Of a stretch of DNA of 64,000 nucleotides, positions 34,930-44,297 are shown piece after piece. A program made the position numbers and the translations under genes. Within the stretch, counting starts at the first letter, position 1. The number at the start of each line of letters is the position of its first letter. The notes beneath the pieces were generated by a model. The model ran no database searches. It saw only the letters and a list, made by a program, of their open reading frames with translations, and was not told where the DNA came from. The DNA comes from Kibdelosporangium aridum (GTDB lineage Bacteria; Actinomycetota; Actinomycetes; Mycobacteriales; Pseudonocardiaceae), in the NCBI RefSeq assembly GCF_900176515.1, contig NZ_FWXV01000011.1, forward strand, positions 62,001 to 126,000. Reading direction: 5' to 3'.

Positions 34930-34957
34930 TGACGTCAGGACGATCAATTCCTAACGT
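34930..34957 (+). promoter_or_regulatory. Promoter giving a leaderless transcript
   Basis: TGACGT (34930-34935), a 16-nt spacer and TAACGT (34952-34957) resemble a sigma-70 promoter. The -10 box ends 7 nt before ATG 34965, so the mRNA would start at the initiation codon. No ribosome binding site is present. Confidence 0.4.
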
Positions 34958-34964
34958 TTGCGCC

Positions 34965-35156
34965 ATGACTTCAACACCCTTCGCCCAATCCCTGAGCGCA
35001 CAGCAAAACAGCAGGCAGACACCGGTTCTCCGGGCCAGCGGTCCGCCCAACTGGCTGCGGCGCCTGGCGCTCGGGCTCAGCCTGCTCGCCGTCGTCGTCC
35101 TGATCGTGGCCACCCGGGGCAAGCTGGGACTTTCCGCGAACGGAACGCAGGCATGA
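34965..35156 (+). CDS. Small single-pass membrane protein of ABC/TCS operon
   Basis: A 63-residue protein with a hydrophilic N-terminus, one membrane helix (LALGLSLLAVVVLIVATRG) and a short tail. Its stop overlaps the ATG of the ABC ATPase gene by ATGA, which strongly suggests it is translated and coupled. A promoter just upstream predicts a leaderless mRNA. It might be an accessory subunit or regulator of the ABC exporter, comparable in size to small peptides in peptide-antibiotic resistance systems. No family is recognised. Confidence 0.55.
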   Translation: MTSTPFAQSLSAQQNSRQTPVLRASGPPNWLRRLALGLSLLAVVVLIVATRGKLGLSANGTQA

Positions 35157-35887
35157 ACCGCATGTGCGCACTGCGCCTGAACGCCGTGACCAAGACCTAC
35201 GGGGCCGGGGAGAGCGCAGTCACCGCGCTGCATGAGGTGTCCGTTGAGCTCGCTCGGGGCACGTTCACTGCCGTGATGGGGCCGTCGGGATCGGGCAAGA
35301 GCACGTTCCTGCACTGTGCGGCTGGTCTTGATCAGCCGACGTCAGGCACTGTCCAGCTCGGTGATGTCACGCTGTCGGGGATGAAGGAAGCGGCGCTGAC
35401 CGCTGTTCGGCGGGAGCGGGTCGGGTTCGTCTTCCAGGCGTACAACTTGATGTCCGCGCTGACCGTCGAGCAGAACGTCGCGCTCGTGCCGCGTCTGTCG
35501 GGGCGTGATGTCGATCGTGTGTGGTTGCGGGAGTTGCTCCTACGGGTCGGTATGGGTGATCGGCTCGACCGGCGGCCGTCCCAGTTGTCCGGTGGTCAGC
35601 AGCAGCGGGTTGCGATCGCGCGTGCACTGATCAACCGGCCTGACGTGGTTCTCGCCGACGAACCGACCGGCGCTCTCGACAGCCGCACCGGCCGCCAGGT
35701 GCTCAGTTTGTTCCGGCACCTCGTCGATGAACTGGGCCAGACCGTGCTGATGGTGACCCATGACCCGGTCGCCGCGTCGTACGCCGACGAGGTTGTTTTC
35801 CTTGCCGACGGCCAAATCGCGGGATACCTGCGGCGCCCCACGGCCGCGCAGGTGTCCGAGCGGATGACTCACCTCGGGGCGGCGTGA
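35153..35887 (+). CDS. ABC exporter ATP-binding protein, MacB/LolD type
   Basis: A 244-residue ATPase with Walker A GPSGSGKST (43-51), signature LSGGQQQR, Walker B VVLADEPTGALD and an H-loop in VTHDP. It partners the FtsX-like permease 3 bp downstream. Such pairs act as mechanotransmitting or peptide/lipid exporters. It starts at ATG 35153, overlapping the small membrane-protein gene. Confidence 0.93.
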   Translation: MNRMCALRLNAVTKTYGAGESAVTALHEVSVELARGTFTAVMGPSGSGKSTFLHCAAGLDQPTSGTVQLGDVTLSGMKEAALTAVRRERVGFVFQAYNLMSALTVEQNVALVPRLSGRDVDRVWLRELLLRVGMGDRLDRRPSQLSGGQQQRVAIARALINRPDVVLADEPTGALDSRTGRQVLSLFRHLVDELGQTVLMVTHDPVAASYADEVVFLADGQIAGYLRRPTAAQVSERMTHLGAA

Positions 35888-35890
35888 CCG

Positions 35891-38374
35891 ATGTTCTCCC
35901 TTGCATGGAGCACGATCCGTGCTCGTCGTGGCGGGTTCATCGCCGCGTTCATCGCACTGTTCTTCGGTGCCGCGGTGATCACCGCGAGCGGTGTCCTGCT
36001 GGAATCCGGGCTGCGGTCCGGTGTCACCCCAGAGCGTTACGCCGCCGCGGCGGTCGTGGTCGGCGGCAAACAGGGCCTTGACGGCCTCAACTCGTTCGCC
36101 GAACGCGCTCCCCTGCCAGCCGATGTGACGGACCGAATCGCACGGGTGCCCGGCGTCCGGCAAGCAGTGCCTGACCGCAGCGTCGAGGTGACTGTGTTGT
36201 CCCCCAATGCAACCCAGGGGTACGCGCACGGTTGGTCGTCCGCGCAGCTGGCACCGTTCACGCTGACCGCAGGCAGGCAGCCGGCGGCACCAGGCGAAGT
36301 CGTGGTCGACGCGTCGTTTGGACTGTCCGCAGGGGACACAACGCGGGTCGCTGTCGGGGGCGTGCCCGCGGACTACCGTGTCGTTGGGCTCGTGTCGGGT
36401 CCGTTGGCAGGCAGGCAATCCGCCGTGTTCGTCACCGATGAGGCGGCCGCGAGGTTGTCTGACCGGCTCGCCGCGGTCGGGGTTCTCGCCGAGCCGGGCG
36501 TGCATCCCGGCGAACTGGCGGACCGGATCACCGCGGAGCTGGCCGACGTCCCGCTGGCCACGTACGTCGGGCGGGACATCGGCGACGTCGAGTTCCTCGA
36601 CATCGGTCAGGCACGGGGTTTCCTGATCGCGATCTCCGCATCGCTGATGGGGACCATCGCCATGGTCGTGCTGTTCGTGGTCTCCTCGACGTTGGGGTTG
36701 TCCATCCAGCAGAGGCGCCGGGAACTCGCGGTGCTGCGGGCGATCGCGGCCACCCCCAAGCAGATCCACCGGATGATCGGCGCCGAGGTGCTCCTGGTGT
36801 CGGCGACCGGAGCCCTGCTGGGCAGCGTGCCCGGTTTCTTCGCAGCCGGAGCGCTGCGGGACGCCTTCGCAGCCGTTGGCGTGCTGCCACCGGACTTCCA
36901 ACTCGCGTTCAGCCCGCTTCCCGCCGTGGCCGCACTACTGCTGTGCGTACTCGGCGGATGGGCGGCGGGATACTTCGCGGCACGCAGACTCGCCAAAGCC
37001 AACCCTGTCGACGCATTGGGCGAGGCCGCGGTCGAACCCGCCGAGCTCGGCGCCAGGCGACGAGCATTCGGGATCGGTCTCCTCGTGTTCGGCGTGGTCG
37101 TGGGTACGGTGGTGCCTCTCATCGGGCCTGGCATGGCGGCCGTAGGTGGTGCTGCCGGGTCGGTGCTCTTGTTGATGATCGGCACCGCCCTGCTCGGACC
37201 GCGTCTCATGCAGATCGCGGTCACGTTCGTGGCGCCAGTGCTCAACCGCGGACGGATCAGCGGATACCTCGCGGTGGCCAACACCAGGGCGAACGCCCGC
37301 AGGCTCAGCTCGGCGGTCGTGCCGTTGGCACTCGCGGTGGCCATGGCGGCAGTGCAGCTTTTCAGCATGTCCACCACCGAGGCGGCCGCGGCGGACCAGG
37401 TCAAGACCGGGGTGACCGCTGACTTCGTACTGTCGGGAGGCTCGGCCGGGCTGTCGCCTGAGGTTACCGACACCGTCCGCCAGGTGGCCGGGGTCCAGTC
37501 CGCCATGCCGGTGGTTCGGACGCAGGTCCTGCTGGAGTTCAAAATCTTCGACGAGGTCGAGGCCGAATCCTTTGCCGCACAAGGGATCGCACCGCAACAC
37601 TTGCGCACCACAATGGACCTCGCGGTGAAATCAGGGTCCATGGACGAGCTACACGGCGACACGGTCGCGCTGAGCACGACCGCGGCCGGAACCGTGGGAG
37701 CCGATGTCGGCGAAACTGTGCACGTGTATCTCGGGGACGGCACGCCCAAGGATCTCCGGGTGGTCGCGGTCTACGCCAACGGACTCGGATTCGGCGACGT
37801 CACGGCACCACACGACCTGCTCGCCCGGCACACCACCACAGGGTTCGACGACGCGATCCTCGTTTCGCTCACCGACGGCGCGGACGTCACCGCGCTGAGG
37901 GAGCTGCCGAAGCGCTATCCCAGTGTGGCCGTGGTCGATCGGTCCACGTTCGCAGCCGCCCAGCAAGAACAGCAGGCGCTGCAGTCCGCGACGAACCTCA
38001 TCGGCAACGGGTTGCTGCTGCTGTACTTGGTCATCGCCGTGGTGAACACGCTGGTGATGGCGACCGGGGCCCGAGCTCGGGAGTTCGCGATGTTGCGGCT
38101 GATCGGCACGAGCCGCAGGCACGTGCGGCGGATGATGACGCTGGAAGCCGGTGTCCTGGTCGGCGCGGCAACGGTGATCGGCACCGCCGTCGCGATCGTG
38201 CCGCTGATCGGGCTCAGCGTGGCGACGACCGGACGAGCGTTGCCGTCCGTCAACCCGTTGGTATACGGGATGATCGTGCTTGCCACCGCGGTGATCGGGT
38301 TCTCCGCGATCGTGCTCGCCGCCCGCTCGGCCATGCGAGGACGTCCAGTCGACGCCGTCGGCTCGGGCGCCTAG
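35891..38374 (+). CDS. FtsX-like ABC permease
   Basis: An 827-residue permease with an N-terminal helix, a large outer domain and two FtsX modules. One module has helices around 245-370, including the QQRRRELAVLRAIAATPKQ motif. The second is C-terminal and includes TGARAREFAMLRLIGTSRR. This is the duplicated 8-10 helix form common in actinobacterial exporters of antimicrobial peptides or lipids. It is followed immediately by a sensor kinase and response regulator, so the transporter is probably their target, their sensor, or both. Confidence 0.92.
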   Translation: MFSLAWSTIRARRGGFIAAFIALFFGAAVITASGVLLESGLRSGVTPERYAAAAVVVGGKQGLDGLNSFAERAPLPADVTDRIARVPGVRQAVPDRSVEVTVLSPNATQGYAHGWSSAQLAPFTLTAGRQPAAPGEVVVDASFGLSAGDTTRVAVGGVPADYRVVGLVSGPLAGRQSAVFVTDEAAARLSDRLAAVGVLAEPGVHPGELADRITAELADVPLATYVGRDIGDVEFLDIGQARGFLIAISASLMGTIAMVVLFVVSSTLGLSIQQRRRELAVLRAIAATPKQIHRMIGAEVLLVSATGALLGSVPGFFAAGALRDAFAAVGVLPPDFQLAFSPLPAVAALLLCVLGGWAAGYFAARRLAKANPVDALGEAAVEPAELGARRRAFGIGLLVFGVVVGTVVPLIGPGMAAVGGAAGSVLLLMIGTALLGPRLMQIAVTFVAPVLNRGRISGYLAVANTRANARRLSSAVVPLALAVAMAAVQLFSMSTTEAAAADQVKTGVTADFVLSGGSAGLSPEVTDTVRQVAGVQSAMPVVRTQVLLEFKIFDEVEAESFAAQGIAPQHLRTTMDLAVKSGSMDELHGDTVALSTTAAGTVGADVGETVHVYLGDGTPKDLRVVAVYANGLGFGDVTAPHDLLARHTTTGFDDAILVSLTDGADVTALRELPKRYPSVAVVDRSTFAAAQQEQQALQSATNLIGNGLLLLYLVIAVVNTLVMATGARAREFAMLRLIGTSRRHVRRMMTLEAGVLVGAATVIGTAVAIVPLIGLSVATTGRALPSVNPLVYGMIVLATAVIGFSAIVLAARSAMRGRPVDAVGSGA

Positions 38375-38375
38375 C

Positions 38376-39560
38376 GTGTCCGCCGTGATCACCCCCGCTC
38401 CGAACCGGTCGTGGCCGAAAACATGGCGGTTTCTGGCCTACGGCATGCTCGTCGGATTTCAAGCCCTGTTCGTGCTGCTCGCGATGATCGTGACCATCGC
38501 GCCTGTCGTCACGCTGCCGCTGCTGTCCCGCGTGCTGCCGTTCGCCCACCGGCTCGCGGCACGCGAACGGGACCGCACCGGCCGGTTCCTGGGGATTTCG
38601 ATCACGCCGCCACCGCCCGCGGTCCAGGATCGCCGCAACGTCGAGTGGCTCGGGCTGCAGGCGACACTCGGCCTGTTCATCGGATCGGTCGCGGTCGGGT
38701 CACCGCTGGGTGCCGTGCAGAACTTGGCGATCGCCGGGTTCTGGTGGCTCTTCCCCGGCGTCACCACCAGCCTGGATGTCCCGGTGCGGTCGTGGGGCGA
38801 GGCCGTGTTCGCGGTGGCAACCGCCGTCGGATACGGCCTGGTGGGCGTGCTTCTCGTGCCGCCACTGGCCAGGTGGTACGCGCGAGTCAGCGCGACACGG
38901 CTCGGACCGCCGAGGCAGTCGCTTGTCGAGCGCATCGAAGAGGTCACCGCGACGCGGGCGGCCGCGCTGGAGGCGCACGGCACCGAACTGCAGCGCATCG
39001 AGCGCAGCCTGCACGACGGCACGCAGAACCGGCTCGTCGCGGTGGTGATGCACCTGGGCATGGTGGAACGTGCCCTGCGCCGCGATCCCGAATCAGCATT
39101 GCCCGCGGTGCTCACCGCGCAGAACGCGGCCACTGACGCCCTCGCCGAGCTGCGCCAAGTGGTGCGCACCATCTACCCGCCTGTGCTGGCTGATCGTGGG
39201 CTCTCGGGCGCAGTGGCCTCGCTGGCCGCCCACTGCGTGATCCCGTGCACCGTTGACGAGCAGCCCCTGCCACGCGCGCCCGCCGCTGTGGAGGCGGCGG
39301 CGTACTTCGTAGTGGCCGAGGCACTGACCAACGCCGTCAAACACAGCGGAGCCGACCACATCACGGTGAGCCTGCATGACGAGCACGGCGTGCTCGTCGT
39401 GGAAGTCGCCGACAACGGCCGTGGCGGCGCCGACAACGCGCACGGCACCGGACTGCTCGGCATCCAGCGCAGGGTCGCCGCGTTCGACGGCACGACCAAG
39501 ATCGTCAGCCCGCCAGGCGGGCCCACTGTGATCAGGGTGGAGATCCCTACGGGACCATGA
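38376..39560 (+). CDS. Sensor histidine kinase, NarL-type (HisKA_3)
   Basis: A 394-residue membrane kinase with four hydrophobic helices in residues 15-165. The H-box IERSLHDGTQNRL places the phospho-acceptor at His213. A HATPase domain (VVAEALTNAVKHS, DNGRGG, GTGLLGIQRR) completes it. GTG 38376 starts 1 bp after the permease stop; GTG 38385 is an alternative. It has no large outer sensor domain, fitting signal input from the adjacent transporter. Confidence 0.9.
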   Translation: MSAVITPAPNRSWPKTWRFLAYGMLVGFQALFVLLAMIVTIAPVVTLPLLSRVLPFAHRLAARERDRTGRFLGISITPPPPAVQDRRNVEWLGLQATLGLFIGSVAVGSPLGAVQNLAIAGFWWLFPGVTTSLDVPVRSWGEAVFAVATAVGYGLVGVLLVPPLARWYARVSATRLGPPRQSLVERIEEVTATRAAALEAHGTELQRIERSLHDGTQNRLVAVVMHLGMVERALRRDPESALPAVLTAQNAATDALAELRQVVRTIYPPVLADRGLSGAVASLAAHCVIPCTVDEQPLPRAPAAVEAAAYFVVAEALTNAVKHSGADHITVSLHDEHGVLVVEVADNGRGGADNAHGTGLLGIQRRVAAFDGTTKIVSPPGGPTVIRVEIPTGP

Positions 39561-39563
39561 GGC

Positions 39564-40208
39564 GTGCGCATCGTGATCGCCGAGGACGACGCCCTGCTGC
39601 GGGAGGGGCTCACCCACCTGCTGCGTGCCGAGGGCATGGACGTCACCGCTGCCGTCGACAACCCCGATGACCTGCTGGCCGCGCTCGAGGCCGATCGCCC
39701 GGACGTCGCCGTGGTCGACGTCCGGATGCCGCCGACGTTCCGCGACGAAGGCCTGCGCGTCGCGGTCGAGGCACGCAAACGGTGGCCCGGCCTCGCAGTG
39801 CTCGTGCTGTCGGCGCACGTCGAGGAGAGCTACGCGACCGAGCTGCTGTCCGACGGATCCGGCGGCGTGGGGTACCTGCTCAAGGAACGGGTCGGCAAGG
39901 TCGCTGACTTCCTCGACGCGCTGGAGCGGGTGGCGGCCGGAGGCACCGCGATGGACCCTGAGGTCGTCGCCCAGCTTCTCGTGCGCCGCCGTGCCGACGA
40001 CCCCCTGCACGCCCTCACCCCACGCGAGCGGGAAGTACTGGGGCTGATGGCCGAAGGCCACTCCAACACCACGATCGGCAGCATGCTGGTGATCAGCGAC
40101 GGCGCCGTCCACAAGCACATCGGCAACATCTTCGCCAAGCTGGGACTGCCGACCACGGACGCGGGCCACCGGCGAGTGCTCGCAGTGCTCACGTACCTGA
40201 AGGCGTGA
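39564..40208 (+). CDS. Response regulator, NarL/FixJ family
   Basis: A 214-residue regulator with a receiver domain (phospho-Asp52 in VAVVDVRMPP) and a LuxR-type HTH (LTPREREVLGLMAEGHS). GTG 39564 follows the kinase stop by 3 bp. It likely controls the preceding ABC operon. Its 3' end overlaps the 3' end of the convergent epoxide hydrolase gene by 20 bp. Confidence 0.92.
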   Translation: MRIVIAEDDALLREGLTHLLRAEGMDVTAAVDNPDDLLAALEADRPDVAVVDVRMPPTFRDEGLRVAVEARKRWPGLAVLVLSAHVEESYATELLSDGSGGVGYLLKERVGKVADFLDALERVAAGGTAMDPEVVAQLLVRRRADDPLHALTPREREVLGLMAEGHSNTTIGSMLVISDGAVHKHIGNIFAKLGLPTTDAGHRRVLAVLTYLKA

Positions 40209-41391
40209 GCCGCCGGAACGCCTCCCGTAGTTCCTGGACCAGCAGTTGCGGTTGTTCGAGGCCGGCGAAATGGCCGCCGCGGTCCAGTTCGTGCCACGAG
40301 CGCAGGTCGGTGTAGCGGCGTTCGGCCCACCGCCGAGCCGTCGGCCACGGCTCGGCTGGGAACAGCGAGCAAGCCGTAGGCACGGTCACCGGCTGCGCGT
40401 TCTCCTCCTCGGGGCCTCGCGGGACCCAGCGCAACGCCTCCCAGTACCACCGGGAACTGGATGCTCCGGTGCCGGTCAGCCAGTACAGGCTGATGCCGTC
40501 GGCTTGCTGGTGCAGGCTCACACCGCCACCGGCCTCGGGGCGGGTGTCGGCGTAGGCGGCGAACTTCTCCCCCAGCCACGCCGCCAACCCGGCCGGTGAG
40601 TCAAGCAATGCGTACCCGAGCGTCTGTGGTCGCGTGCCCATCTGCATCCCGAAGCTGTAGCCGTCGGCCAGGTGCAGGTCGCGACGCTCGATCATGCGCA
40701 GTTCGCTGGGTGACGCGGTCTGCCTGTCTTCCGGCAACGGCGACGCGACCGGCATTGTCAGGTGCAGGCCAGTCACCCGCGACGGGTAGAGCCTGGCCAG
40801 CTCAGTGCTGACGAACGCGCCCCAGTCACCGCCGTGCGCGCCGAACTGCTCGTAGCCGAGTCGGCTCATCAGCGTGGCCCACGCGTGCGCCGTCCTGCCG
40901 GGGTGCCAGCCGGTCGCGTTAGGACGGTCGCTGAACCCGAACCCCGGCAGTGACGGTACGACGAGGTGGAACGCATCGCTGCGATCCCCGCCGTGCGCCA
41001 CGGGATCGCTGAGCGGATCGAGCACTTGCTCGAACTCCAGCACCGATCCTGGCCAGCCGTGGGTCAGCAGCAGCGGTGTCGCTGCCGGTTCCGGCGAACG
41101 GACGTGCCAGAACACGAACCCCAGACCGTCGATGACGGTGCGGTACTGCGGAATGGCGTTCCACTGTTCCTCGCGTGCCCGCCAGTCATGCTTGCGCCAC
41201 TGTTGCAGAAGTGCGTGCATCTGCTCGAGCCGCAGGCCTTGCGAGGCGTCGTTCACCGTCTCCTGTTCGGGGAGACGGACCTGGTCAAGACGCGCGTGCA
41301 GATCAGTGAGTGCTGCGTCGGGAACGGCGATGGTGAACGGCTCGATATCGGCCGTGGAGGATGAACTCGGCACAGGACGAAGGCTAGGCAC
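40189..41391 (-). CDS. Epoxide hydrolase family protein (alpha/beta hydrolase)
   Basis: A 400-residue enzyme of the microsomal-type epoxide hydrolase family. It has the N-terminal EHN domain (about 17-120), the oxyanion HGWPGS motif (about 111-116), the nucleophile in GAHGGDWGA (Asp) and a C-terminal GGHFAGLEQP with the catalytic His. It opens epoxides to diols. GTG 41391 is poorly preceded. It is the last gene of the ECF42 operon, 41 bp after the AraC gene. Confidence 0.87.
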   Translation of the reverse strand: MPSLRPVPSSSSTADIEPFTIAVPDAALTDLHARLDQVRLPEQETVNDASQGLRLEQMHALLQQWRKHDWRAREEQWNAIPQYRTVIDGLGFVFWHVRSPEPAATPLLLTHGWPGSVLEFEQVLDPLSDPVAHGGDRSDAFHLVVPSLPGFGFSDRPNATGWHPGRTAHAWATLMSRLGYEQFGAHGGDWGAFVSTELARLYPSRVTGLHLTMPVASPLPEDRQTASPSELRMIERRDLHLADGYSFGMQMGTRPQTLGYALLDSPAGLAAWLGEKFAAYADTRPEAGGGVSLHQQADGISLYWLTGTGASSSRWYWEALRWVPRGPEEENAQPVTVPTACSLFPAEPWPTARRWAERRYTDLRSWHELDRGGHFAGLEQPQLLVQELREAFRRLTPSGT

Positions 41392-41432
41392 GCGCCGATG
41401 CGGTGAGAATGCGCGCGATTGCGGACAACCGA

Positions 41433-42341
41433 TCAGGAATTGCGGTAGGTCGACGGCCGCACACCGGTGTGCCGCAGGAACGTCGTCGAGAAGGAGCCCG
41501 CGCTACCGAACCCGCACCGCGCCGCGATCCGCTCGAGTGACAGATCATTGTCGCGCAGCAGCCGGCGCGCTTCGTCGACCCGCAGACCGGTGAGGTACCG
41601 ATGCGGGGTCTGTCCGGTAGCGGCCTTGAACACCCGGATGAAGTGGTACACGCTCAAGCCCACCTCGGCAGCGATGTCCGCCAGCGTCAACGGTTCAGCC
41701 AGACGTTCCCGCATCACCGCGACCGCCTTACGCACGGGGCGCTGGTCATCATTGGGCCCGCGTAGTTCTGCTCGCCCGCCGTGGTGCGTCAGCAGGTGCA
41801 CGGCAAGGAACGCGGCGGCGGACTCCGCGTACAGGTCGTCGATCGCGTGAGATGTCTCAAGGGACCGCAAGGTGTGCTCGACAACCGGATCACCCGCCGC
41901 GACCGACGCGGCCATCTGCTCGTAGTCCACGGCCCGGCCAGCCAGCTGCCCAGCCACCCGGTCCACTGTGGTGTGTGGAATGTGGACTTGCAACGTCCGC
42001 AACGCAACCGCGGACCGATAGCGGCGCTGTGCGTCCTGCCCCGGGACAAGCACGTCGAGCTTCCCAGGCGTCCAACGCTGACGCTTCCAGCGCCCCGCGG
42101 TCCGGGTCTCCATCTCGGTTCGACCCGCGACGGTCATGATCAGGTGGACGTCGGCTGTCGCCGGTAACGCCATCTCCTCGACCTGCGACACGTGCTCGAA
42201 CCGCTGAACCAGCAGAGACCGCCAGCCAAGCCTGTCCCAACTGCAGAACGTCCGGCGCACAAATCGATCCGCGTCGACGCCTGCGTACGGCTCAAGATCG
42301 AAATCTGGCGAGTCGAACACCTCACCGAGGCTACCCCGCAC
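41433..42341 (-). CDS. AraC-family transcriptional regulator
   Basis: A 302-residue regulator with an N-terminal cupin-like AraC-binding domain. The C-terminal double HTH (LTLADIAAEVGLSVYHFIRVFKAATGQTP-type pattern) ends at TGVRPSTYRNS. GTG 42341 lies 4 bp after the TfoX-N stop with AAGGTG upstream; GTG 42320 is an alternative. As a member of the ECF42 operon it probably controls the epoxide hydrolase or further targets. Confidence 0.85.
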   Translation of the reverse strand: MRGSLGEVFDSPDFDLEPYAGVDADRFVRRTFCSWDRLGWRSLLVQRFEHVSQVEEMALPATADVHLIMTVAGRTEMETRTAGRWKRQRWTPGKLDVLVPGQDAQRRYRSAVALRTLQVHIPHTTVDRVAGQLAGRAVDYEQMAASVAAGDPVVEHTLRSLETSHAIDDLYAESAAAFLAVHLLTHHGGRAELRGPNDDQRPVRKAVAVMRERLAEPLTLADIAAEVGLSVYHFIRVFKAATGQTPHRYLTGLRVDEARRLLRDNDLSLERIAARCGFGSAGSFSTTFLRHTGVRPSTYRNS

Positions 42342-42345
42342 GCTC

Positions 42346-42672
42346 TTATGGCACCTTGGGAGGCAGTGAGCCGACGAAGTCGATCGCGCGGTCGACCCAG
42401 CGGCGCAAGTCGTCGTCCTCGGCATGTCCTTCTGGATCGACCATCAGCCAGCCCGTCATCGGCCTGCCGGTGAAATCGAACGGCCGGGCGCCCGGCTCAG
42501 CCAAAGCGTCCGCGGCCTCGTCGGCGTCCAGGCGCACGATCAACGCTTCGCCGAGTATTCCGACGGTCATGTTGCCGTTGAGCAGAAAGGCCAGGCCGCC
42601 GAACATCCGTTTCTCGGTCAGCGCGGGCAGCAGGTCCCGCAACCGGGTGGCCAGGCCTTCGTCGTATGCCAT
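42346..42672 (-). CDS. TfoX N-terminal domain protein
   Basis: A 108-residue TfoX/Sxy N-domain protein (EKRMFGGLAFLLNGNMTVGI, then WVDRAIDFVGSLP). In actinobacteria such stand-alone domains are common and are not linked to competence; the function is unknown. ATG 42672 has GAGG-type sequence upstream. It lies 13 bp after the sigma gene and 4 bp before the AraC gene. Confidence 0.85.
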   Translation of the reverse strand: MAYDEGLATRLRDLLPALTEKRMFGGLAFLLNGNMTVGILGEALIVRLDADEAADALAEPGARPFDFTGRPMTGWLMVDPEGHAEDDDLRRWVDRAIDFVGSLPPKVP

Positions 42673-42685
42673 TGCCTCGATCCTC

Positions 42686-43876
42686 TCAAGTGCACCGGCC
42701 GCCCTTGCGCAGAAAGTCCCGTTCGGCCTGCGTGGGTGCCAGCAGAGCGGCACGCGCGTAGGCAGCCGCCGCCTCAGTATGGCGGCCTAGCCTCCGCAGA
42801 AGATCCGCTCGAGTGGCGTGGAACGGGTGATAGTTGTCCAAGTCCAGCTCGTCCACCAAGGCCAGGGCGGCTGCTGGGCCTCGCACCTCGCCGATGGCGA
42901 CAGCACGGTTGAGCGCAACGACCGGCGTGGGAGCGACGGCGAGCAACTGGTCGTACAACGCGACGATCTGCGACCAGTCAGTCTGCTCCGCAGTGGCCGC
43001 GTCGCTGTGCACCGCGTTGATGGCGGCTTGGAGTTGGTACGCACCGGGTTCGTCACGTCGCAGGCACCACCGGACGATCGCCTGGCCTTCGTCGATCAAG
43101 GCGCGATCCCATTGCGTCCGCGTCCGGTCCTGGTCGCTGAGCAGCACGAGCGAACCGTCCGGTCGTGTCCGCGACGCCCGGCGGGATTCGGTCAGCAGCA
43201 ACAATGCCAGCAGTCCGGCGACTTCGGGCTCGTCGGGCATGAGCGCCGCGACGATCCGGGTGAGCCGGATCGCCTCGGCGCTTCCGGCGTTGTAGAGCAG
43301 GTAAAGGACCGCGAGTACCGACTTGAGCCGGTCAGGCAGCTCGGGGCGTTCTGGCACGCGGTACGGAATCCGAGCGGCCTTGATCTTGCGTTTGGCCCGC
43401 ACCAGCCGCTGCGCCATCGTCGGCTCGCTCACCAAGAACGAGCGAGCGACCTCCTGCGTGGACAACCCACCCAGTAGCCGCAGCGTAAGCGCTACCTGCG
43501 CCTCGACCGACAACGCCGGGTGGCAACACGTGAAGATCAGCCGAAGCCGGTCATCCGGTACATCGTCGACCACAGCACTGCCAACACTGTCATCACTGCC
43601 GTCGTCTGGAGAAAGCACCGCGACCTCGTCGAGCAGTTGCCGGCCCCGAGACTCCCGGCGCAGACGGTCGATCGCGGACTTGCGAGCCGCCGTGGTGATC
43701 CAGCCGCCTGGATTGGGCGGCAGCCCGTCGACCGGCCACTTGCGCAGTGCCGTGGCGAAAGCGTCCTGGACCGCGTCCTCAGCGACGTCGACGTCACCGA
43801 AGAACCGGATCAAGGCAGCCACCGACCGGCCGGACTCCGCACGGAAGATCCGGCCGATCATGGCCTCGTCGAGCAC
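42686..43876 (-). CDS. ECF42-group RNA polymerase sigma factor with TPR-like tail
   Basis: A 396-residue sigma factor, twice the length of a simple ECF. Region 2 lies at about 20-75 (FGDVDVAEDAVQDAFATAL), region 4 at about 115-165 (TQEVARSFLVSEPTMAQRLVRAK-like), and a long DUF6596/TPR-like C-terminal domain holds YLLYNAG. ECF42 factors are typically encoded beside YciI/DGPF proteins and lack a classical anti-sigma; the tail is needed for activity. GTG 43876 is 2 bp after the YciI stop. Confidence 0.92.
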   Translation of the reverse strand: MLDEAMIGRIFRAESGRSVAALIRFFGDVDVAEDAVQDAFATALRKWPVDGLPPNPGGWITTAARKSAIDRLRRESRGRQLLDEVAVLSPDDGSDDSVGSAVVDDVPDDRLRLIFTCCHPALSVEAQVALTLRLLGGLSTQEVARSFLVSEPTMAQRLVRAKRKIKAARIPYRVPERPELPDRLKSVLAVLYLLYNAGSAEAIRLTRIVAALMPDEPEVAGLLALLLLTESRRASRTRPDGSLVLLSDQDRTRTQWDRALIDEGQAIVRWCLRRDEPGAYQLQAAINAVHSDAATAEQTDWSQIVALYDQLLAVAPTPVVALNRAVAIGEVRGPAAALALVDELDLDNYHPFHATRADLLRRLGRHTEAAAAYARAALLAPTQAERDFLRKGGRCT

Positions 43877-43878
43877 GC

Positions 43879-44256
43879 TCAGGCCCCGGCACCCGGTTCG
43901 GCCGCGAACCCGGCGAAGGGGCGCACCTCGATCGGAGCGTTGATCAACGCCGTCACCTTCGACGCCCAGCCGAGCGCGGCGTCCAGATCCTCCGCCTCGA
44001 TCACGTAGAACCCACCGAGGTGCTCCTTCGCCTCCACGAACGGGCCGTCAGTGGTCAGCACAGCACCGTCGGACACCCGGACCACTGTCGCTGTGTCCGG
44101 ATCATGCAGACGACCCGAGAAGACCCAGGCACCGGCCGCGCCCATCTCCTTCTCAAGGACGCTGAGCTGCGCGTCTGCCTGCCGCATCTCCTCCTCCGTC
44201 ATCGGGGCACGGGTCTGCTCCGCGGCGGTGTGCACGGACAGCAGGTACTTCGCCAT
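43879..44256 (-). CDS. YciI / DGPF-domain protein
   Basis: A 125-residue dimeric alpha/beta-barrel protein with the DGPF motif (LTTDGPFVEAKEHLGGFYVI). It is the usual genomic partner of ECF42 sigma factors; its biochemical role is unknown. ATG 44256 has GGAAGGAG 6-7 nt upstream. It is the first gene of a five-gene operon and is preceded by an ECF42-type promoter. Confidence 0.92.
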   Translation of the reverse strand: MAKYLLSVHTAAEQTRAPMTEEEMRQADAQLSVLEKEMGAAGAWVFSGRLHDPDTATVVRVSDGAVLTTDGPFVEAKEHLGGFYVIEAEDLDAALGWASKVTALINAPIEVRPFAGFAAEPGAGA

Positions 44257-44297
44257 GGCACTGCTCCTTCCGGGCGGGCACGCCCCGCCTCACCCCA

